Source: Sulfitobacter sp.
GTDB lineage: Bacteria; Pseudomonadota; Alphaproteobacteria; Rhodobacterales; Rhodobacteraceae
Assembly: GCA_024636405.1 (NCBI GenBank)
Contig: JAGXHC010000047.1
Span: 1 to 13,122 of the forward strand
Length of the DNA: 13,122 nt
Reading direction: 5' to 3'
The notes below the pieces were generated by a model, which worked only from the letters and a program-made list of their open reading frames with translations, did not search any database and had not been told where the DNA came from. The position numbers and the translations under genes are program-made. Of this stretch, positions 6,457 through 13,122 are shown piece by piece. Each line of letters begins with the position of its first letter. Position 1 is the first letter of the stretch.

Positions 6457-6484
6457 TTGCATCTGTCGGTGCGTGTCTTATGTA
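6457..6484 (+). promoter_or_regulatory. Candidate promoter of the scaffold-like gene and chemoreceptor gene
   Basis: TTGCAT (6457-6462) and TATGTA (6479-6484) are 16 bases apart, predicting a start near 6491 and a 20-nt leader that includes the AAGGA Shine-Dalgarno. TATGTA read on the other strand is TACATA, so the same bases could serve as a -10 for hisI, but no convincing minus-strand -35 is seen. Confidence 0.4.
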
Positions 6485-6510
6485 GGCACACAGGACAAGA
6501 AGGAACACGC

Positions 6511-6975
6511 ATGTCGGCGGAAACTGATCTGATCAAGCTTTATTCGGCGCGGATTCTGGCGCTGGCGGCGGATATTCCGCATCTGGGCCGTCTGGAGACG
6601 CCAGATGCCAGTGTCAGCCGCCGCTCGCCGCTGTGTGGATCAAGTGTGACGGTGGATGTCATACTGCACGACGGCGCGCTTGCTGAGCTTGGTCAGGACG
6701 TCAAGGCCTGCGCGCTGGGACAGGCGGCGGCGGCCATTACCGGTGCTGCGGCGCCGGGTCTGAAACTGGCCAAGATCGAGACTGCCCGCGACCAGTTGCG
6801 CGCAATGCTCAAGGCGCAGGGACCAGTGCCGGATGCGCCTTTTGACGGGTTCGAGGTGCTGCTGCCAGCGGTTGCCTATAAGAACCGCCACGCCTCCATT
6901 ATGCTGAGCCTTGAGGCGTTGAGCGACGCCATGAGGACCGCAAGCGCCGATGGGGCGGATATTAGCGAATTGTAA
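6511..6975 (+). CDS. IscU/NifU-like iron-sulfur scaffold protein, degenerate
   Basis: A 154-residue cytoplasmic protein with the outline of the IscU/SufU/NifU N-terminal scaffold fold. Seen: SPLCGSSVTVDVILHDGALAEL (39-60), matching the first cluster-ligand loop (C42), and DVKACALGQAAAAITGAAAPG (63-83), matching the second (C67). In true scaffolds a CGD motif supplies an Asp and a third Cys lies near the C-terminus; here CGD is CGS (S44) and the expected third Cys position in KNRHASIMLSLEAL (125-138) is Ala or Ser. Cluster assembly by the classical mechanism is therefore doubtful. AAGGA lies 8 nt before the ATG at 6511. No isc or suf gene is nearby; a chemoreceptor follows after 49 bases. The fold call is moderate and the function unknown. 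Confidence 0.75.
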   Translation: MSAETDLIKLYSARILALAADIPHLGRLETPDASVSRRSPLCGSSVTVDVILHDGALAELGQDVKACALGQAAAAITGAAAPGLKLAKIETARDQLRAMLKAQGPVPDAPFDGFEVLLPAVAYKNRHASIMLSLEALSDAMRTASADGADISEL

Positions 6976-7024
6976 GGCTATTGCTGTCACAGCTTCAGGG
7001 TCTGACAAGGATCCGAAAACGTTA

Positions 7025-8419
7025 ATGACCCTCCATTCAGTAGTAGTTGCAAAACCCGAACAGATGGCACGCCTTGGCAAGGCGGCGGCGGCGTTGGGGT
7101 ATGAGATTGTTGATATCGCCGGTTTTCTCGACCTGGTCGAATCGCATGCGGTGAATCAGCGTACAGCGCTGACCGCCTTGGGCGAAAGCGCTGGTGAAAT
7201 GGCCTCGGCGAACGAAGATGTCCAGGCGCTTGTCCGGGATCTGAGCGTGACATCGGCGACCGCCATGAAAAACGTACAATCTTCGGTCGCGTTGGTACGC
7301 AAGGTGGGCGACAAGACCCGAGACGTCGCCGGATGGGTTCAGCACCTTTCCGACCGCACGTGCACGATCACCGACACGCTGCGGGCGGTAAAGGCAAATA
7401 ATTCGCAGATTGCCGCCATTGCGATGCAGGTCAATACGCTGGCGATCAATGCCAAGATTGAAGCCGCGCGCGCCGGGGATGCAGGGCGCGGATTTGCCGT
7501 GGTGGCGGATGCCATCAACGATCTGTCGCAGAAAACCGGCACCGCGGCAAAGCAGATATCCGAGAATATAGAACGGTTGAACAACTGGATAACCGACCTG
7601 GGCCAGGAGGCCGAAGGCGTTGCCGAGAACGCAACCGAAGTGCTGAGCCAGTCGGAGGAAACAGATGCAGCACTTGGCGCAATGGAAACGACCATCAAGG
7701 CGGAATACGATCAGGCGCAACAGATTGCGGCGCAGACCGAACGTGCCAACAAGGCAATGTCGCGGTTGCGCCCTTCGGTGAAACAGATTGATGCCACGGT
7801 GCGCGAAACATCCGCCGGAATCGAACGTACGCATGCACGGATGTTCAAGCTAATCGATCTTTCAGAAATGATTGTCCAATGTGTCGGCAGTCTGGGCGCA
7901 GAATCGCACGATGCCCGGTTTGTCGCTTTCATGCAGAAAACCGGGCAGGCCGTGTCCGAGATGCTGGACACATCGCTTGATGTCGGCGCGATCAGCATGG
8001 CGCGGTTATTTGACCGGCGCTACATCCCCGTTTCACATACTGATCCGCCCCAGGTCACAACCCAGGCGACGGTGTTTCTTGATGATGTGCTGCCACCGTT
8101 TCAAGAACCGGCATTGGATTTCGATCCTTGCGTGGTTTTCTGTGCAGCGGTGGACACGAATGGGTATTTGCCGACGCATAACCACAAGTTCTCAAAGCCC
8201 CAAACCAACGATGTTGTCTGGAACACTGCGCATTCGCGCAACCGGCGCATGTTCAACGACCGGGTCGGGCTGAAAGCCGGTCGCAGTCAGGCCCCCTTTT
8301 TGCTGCAGGTTTACCGCAGGGACATGGGTGGTGGCGATTTCAGGGTGATGAAGGACCTGTCCGTGCCGATCCGGGTAAAGGGTCTGCACTGGGGTGCCCT
8401 GCGTATGGGTTACACCTAA
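7025..8419 (+). CDS. Soluble methyl-accepting chemotaxis protein with C-terminal Cache-like sensor
   Basis: A 464-residue chemoreceptor-type signal transducer. No transmembrane segment or HAMP domain is visible, so it should be cytoplasmic. Residues about 60-290 are helical, and the signalling hairpin tip is clear at IAMQVNTLAINAKIEAARAG (132-151) followed by DAGRGFAVVADAI (152-164), the part that contacts CheA and CheW. The C-terminal region (about 298-464) contains VVFCAAVDTNGYLPTHN (370-386) and ends DLSVPIRVKGLHWGALRMGY, resembling Cache/PDC-like sensor domains placed after the signalling domain. No CheR/CheB docking pentapeptide is seen. The start at 7025 is a best guess: AGGA lies 13 nt upstream, rather far. 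It follows the scaffold-like gene by 49 bases and may be co-transcribed. The ligand is unknown. Confidence 0.88.
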   Translation: MTLHSVVVAKPEQMARLGKAAAALGYEIVDIAGFLDLVESHAVNQRTALTALGESAGEMASANEDVQALVRDLSVTSATAMKNVQSSVALVRKVGDKTRDVAGWVQHLSDRTCTITDTLRAVKANNSQIAAIAMQVNTLAINAKIEAARAGDAGRGFAVVADAINDLSQKTGTAAKQISENIERLNNWITDLGQEAEGVAENATEVLSQSEETDAALGAMETTIKAEYDQAQQIAAQTERANKAMSRLRPSVKQIDATVRETSAGIERTHARMFKLIDLSEMIVQCVGSLGAESHDARFVAFMQKTGQAVSEMLDTSLDVGAISMARLFDRRYIPVSHTDPPQVTTQATVFLDDVLPPFQEPALDFDPCVVFCAAVDTNGYLPTHNHKFSKPQTNDVVWNTAHSRNRRMFNDRVGLKAGRSQAPFLLQVYRRDMGGGDFRVMKDLSVPIRVKGLHWGALRMGYT

Positions 8420-8456
8420 AAAAAAGCGCCGCACACCCGATTCAGGATGGCGGCGC
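8418..8456 (-). terminator. Intrinsic terminator of the small membrane-protein transcript
   Basis: On the minus strand GCGCCGC (8450-8456) pairs with GCGGCGC (8426-8432), and an inner CATCC/GGGTG stem extends the hairpin with a 6-nt loop; eight T follow (8418-8425). The inner stem has a G-U wobble in minus-strand RNA, which becomes a C-A mismatch in plus-strand RNA. Both this and the T-run show it works for leftward transcription. Its distal end overlaps the chemoreceptor stop codon. Confidence 0.85.
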
Positions 8457-8596
8457 AAGGAACGCGTTTCTCATGTGGGACCCGGTATCGCCATCGGGGA
8501 AACCCCGAAGACCGTCAAGGACAGGCAGAGCCCGACGGCAGCATCAATTTGGGACGGATGCAAACGGCAAGACCGGCATAAGAGCGCAGGCAGAAA
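8457..8596 (-). other. Structured 3' untranslated region, possible 3'-derived small RNA
   Basis: The 140 bases between the small gene's stop and its terminator hold no open frame longer than about 11 codons on the minus strand. They contain a tight hairpin TCGGGG-TTT-CCCCGA (8494-8508), extended by an outer CGGT/ACCG pairing (8483-8486 with 8511-8514). Together with the terminator this could yield a stable RNA fragment. Function is unknown. Confidence 0.3.
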
Positions 8597-8725
8597 TCAA
8601 ACAAAAACAGGCAGATGCAATCCAACAAACAACATGACCACAAGAGCCGCCGCACCGATCGCGTCATGCAGCAGCGTCGCTTCGGACCGCTTCATTATCG
8701 TTCTGATCGTGGTGAGTGTCGTCAT
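8597..8725 (-). CDS. Small single-pass membrane protein, probably LexA-regulated
   Basis: A 42-residue open frame with a strong Shine-Dalgarno, GGGGAGG 5 nt before the ATG. The product starts MTTLTTIRTIMKRSEATLLH and continues as one hydrophobic segment from about residue 21 to 42 (DAIGAAALVVMLFVGLHLPV, then FV). The positive N-terminal part (R8, K12, R13) predicts an N-in single-pass inner-membrane protein. An alternative ATG at codon 11 has no Shine-Dalgarno. A GTTC-N7-GTTC box lies 55 bases upstream and an intrinsic terminator downstream, so it appears to be an independent SOS-type unit after recG. I do not recognise the family. By size, topology and control it resembles SOS-induced division inhibitors such as Caulobacter SidA (29 residues); this is analogy, not homology. 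Toxin or phage-like roles are alternatives. Confidence 0.75.
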   Translation of the reverse strand: MTTLTTIRTIMKRSEATLLHDAIGAAALVVMLFVGLHLPVFV

Positions 8726-8780
8726 TGTAGCCTCCCCTTTTTGTTGCTCCTTTGTTCTCACTTTCTTAAGGTCTTGTAAA

Positions 8781-8795
8781 GAACTTTATGAGAAC
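8781..8795 (-). promoter_or_regulatory. LexA (SOS) box of alphaproteobacterial type
   Basis: The minus strand reads GTTC-TCATAAA-GTTC, an exact match to the GTTC-N7-GTTC direct repeat bound by LexA in alphaproteobacteria such as Rhodobacter sphaeroides. It sits in an AT-rich gap, 55 bases upstream of the small membrane-protein gene and 28 bases past the recG stop. No other exact copy was noticed in the intergenic regions. The -35 and -10 of the promoter are not clear. Confidence 0.7.
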
Positions 8796-8823
8796 ATTTG
8801 CGTACAAAATGCGCTGGTCGACA

Positions 8824-13064
<4,241 letters not shown>

Positions 13065-13065
13065 C

Positions 13066-13094
13066 TAGATAGGTGGCGCGGCGCGGCAGGTCTA
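13066..13094 (-). promoter_or_regulatory. Weak candidate promoter of ligA-recG
   Basis: On the minus strand TAGACC (13089-13094) and TATCTA (13066-13071) are 17 bases apart, predicting a start near 13059, only a few bases before the GTG at 13055. Matches to consensus are moderate. The rest of 13056-13122 shows no gene. Confidence 0.25.
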
Positions 13095-13122
13095 GGGGAT
13101 ATAGCCGCTGTTTGCGCTCAGG

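Noticed and set aside
7037..7834. Long open frame (265 codons) on the minus strand under the chemoreceptor
   Set aside because: Antisense shadow of the chemoreceptor helical domain; the Cys/Arg-rich composition is not protein-like.
8753..8796. TGTTCTC / GAGAACA inverted repeat as a distinct operator or attenuator
   Set aside because: The arms are only 7 bp with a 30-base spacer, and one arm is part of the LexA-type direct repeat, so it adds no independent signal.

Overview
The window looks like chromosomal DNA of an alphaproteobacterium, most likely Rhodobacteraceae (Roseobacter group). Grounds: protein styles (short stand-alone HisI, N-terminally extended uS9, TrmFO and GluQ-RS of alphaproteobacterial type), GC-rich coding DNA, and a direct-repeat LexA site of the alphaproteobacterial type (GTTC-N7-GTTC). 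No insertion sequence, tRNA, rRNA, CRISPR array or phage gene is visible. Gene names rest on motifs read by eye; no database search was run.

Layout. (1) 1-653, minus: rplM then rpsI (cut by the window edge), with a promoter near 719-746. (2) 830-2105: a divergent pair, a PaaI-type hotdog thioesterase (minus) and a crotonase-fold protein lacking both usual catalytic glutamates (plus). (3) 2106-2381: a gap holding a long imperfect inverted repeat (2201-2279) of unknown role, then a probable leaderless promoter. (4) 2382-5215, plus: trmFO, a small class I methyltransferase and gluQ, a tRNA-modification cluster. (5) 5230-6429, minus: hisI, then a secreted protein with an HdeA-like N-terminal pattern. 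(6) 6511-8419, plus: a degenerate IscU/NifU-like scaffold protein and a soluble chemoreceptor with a C-terminal Cache-like sensor. (7) 8418-8823, minus: about 400 bases that hold a 42-codon membrane-protein gene with a strong Shine-Dalgarno, a perfect LexA-type box upstream and a strand-specific intrinsic terminator with eight T downstream. (8) 8824-13055, minus: ligA and recG, overlapping by ATGA.

The best candidate for something undescribed is region 7. A tiny single-pass membrane protein with its own SOS-type operator and terminator, directly after ligA-recG, resembles in size, topology and control the SOS-induced division inhibitors of alphaproteobacteria (SidA of Caulobacter). Sequence homology to SidA is not claimed. 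Other points of interest are the degenerate scaffold protein, the glutamate-less crotonase, the HdeA-like chimera, the methyltransferase between two tRNA-modifying enzymes, and two leaderless-type starts with identical -10-to-ATG spacing.
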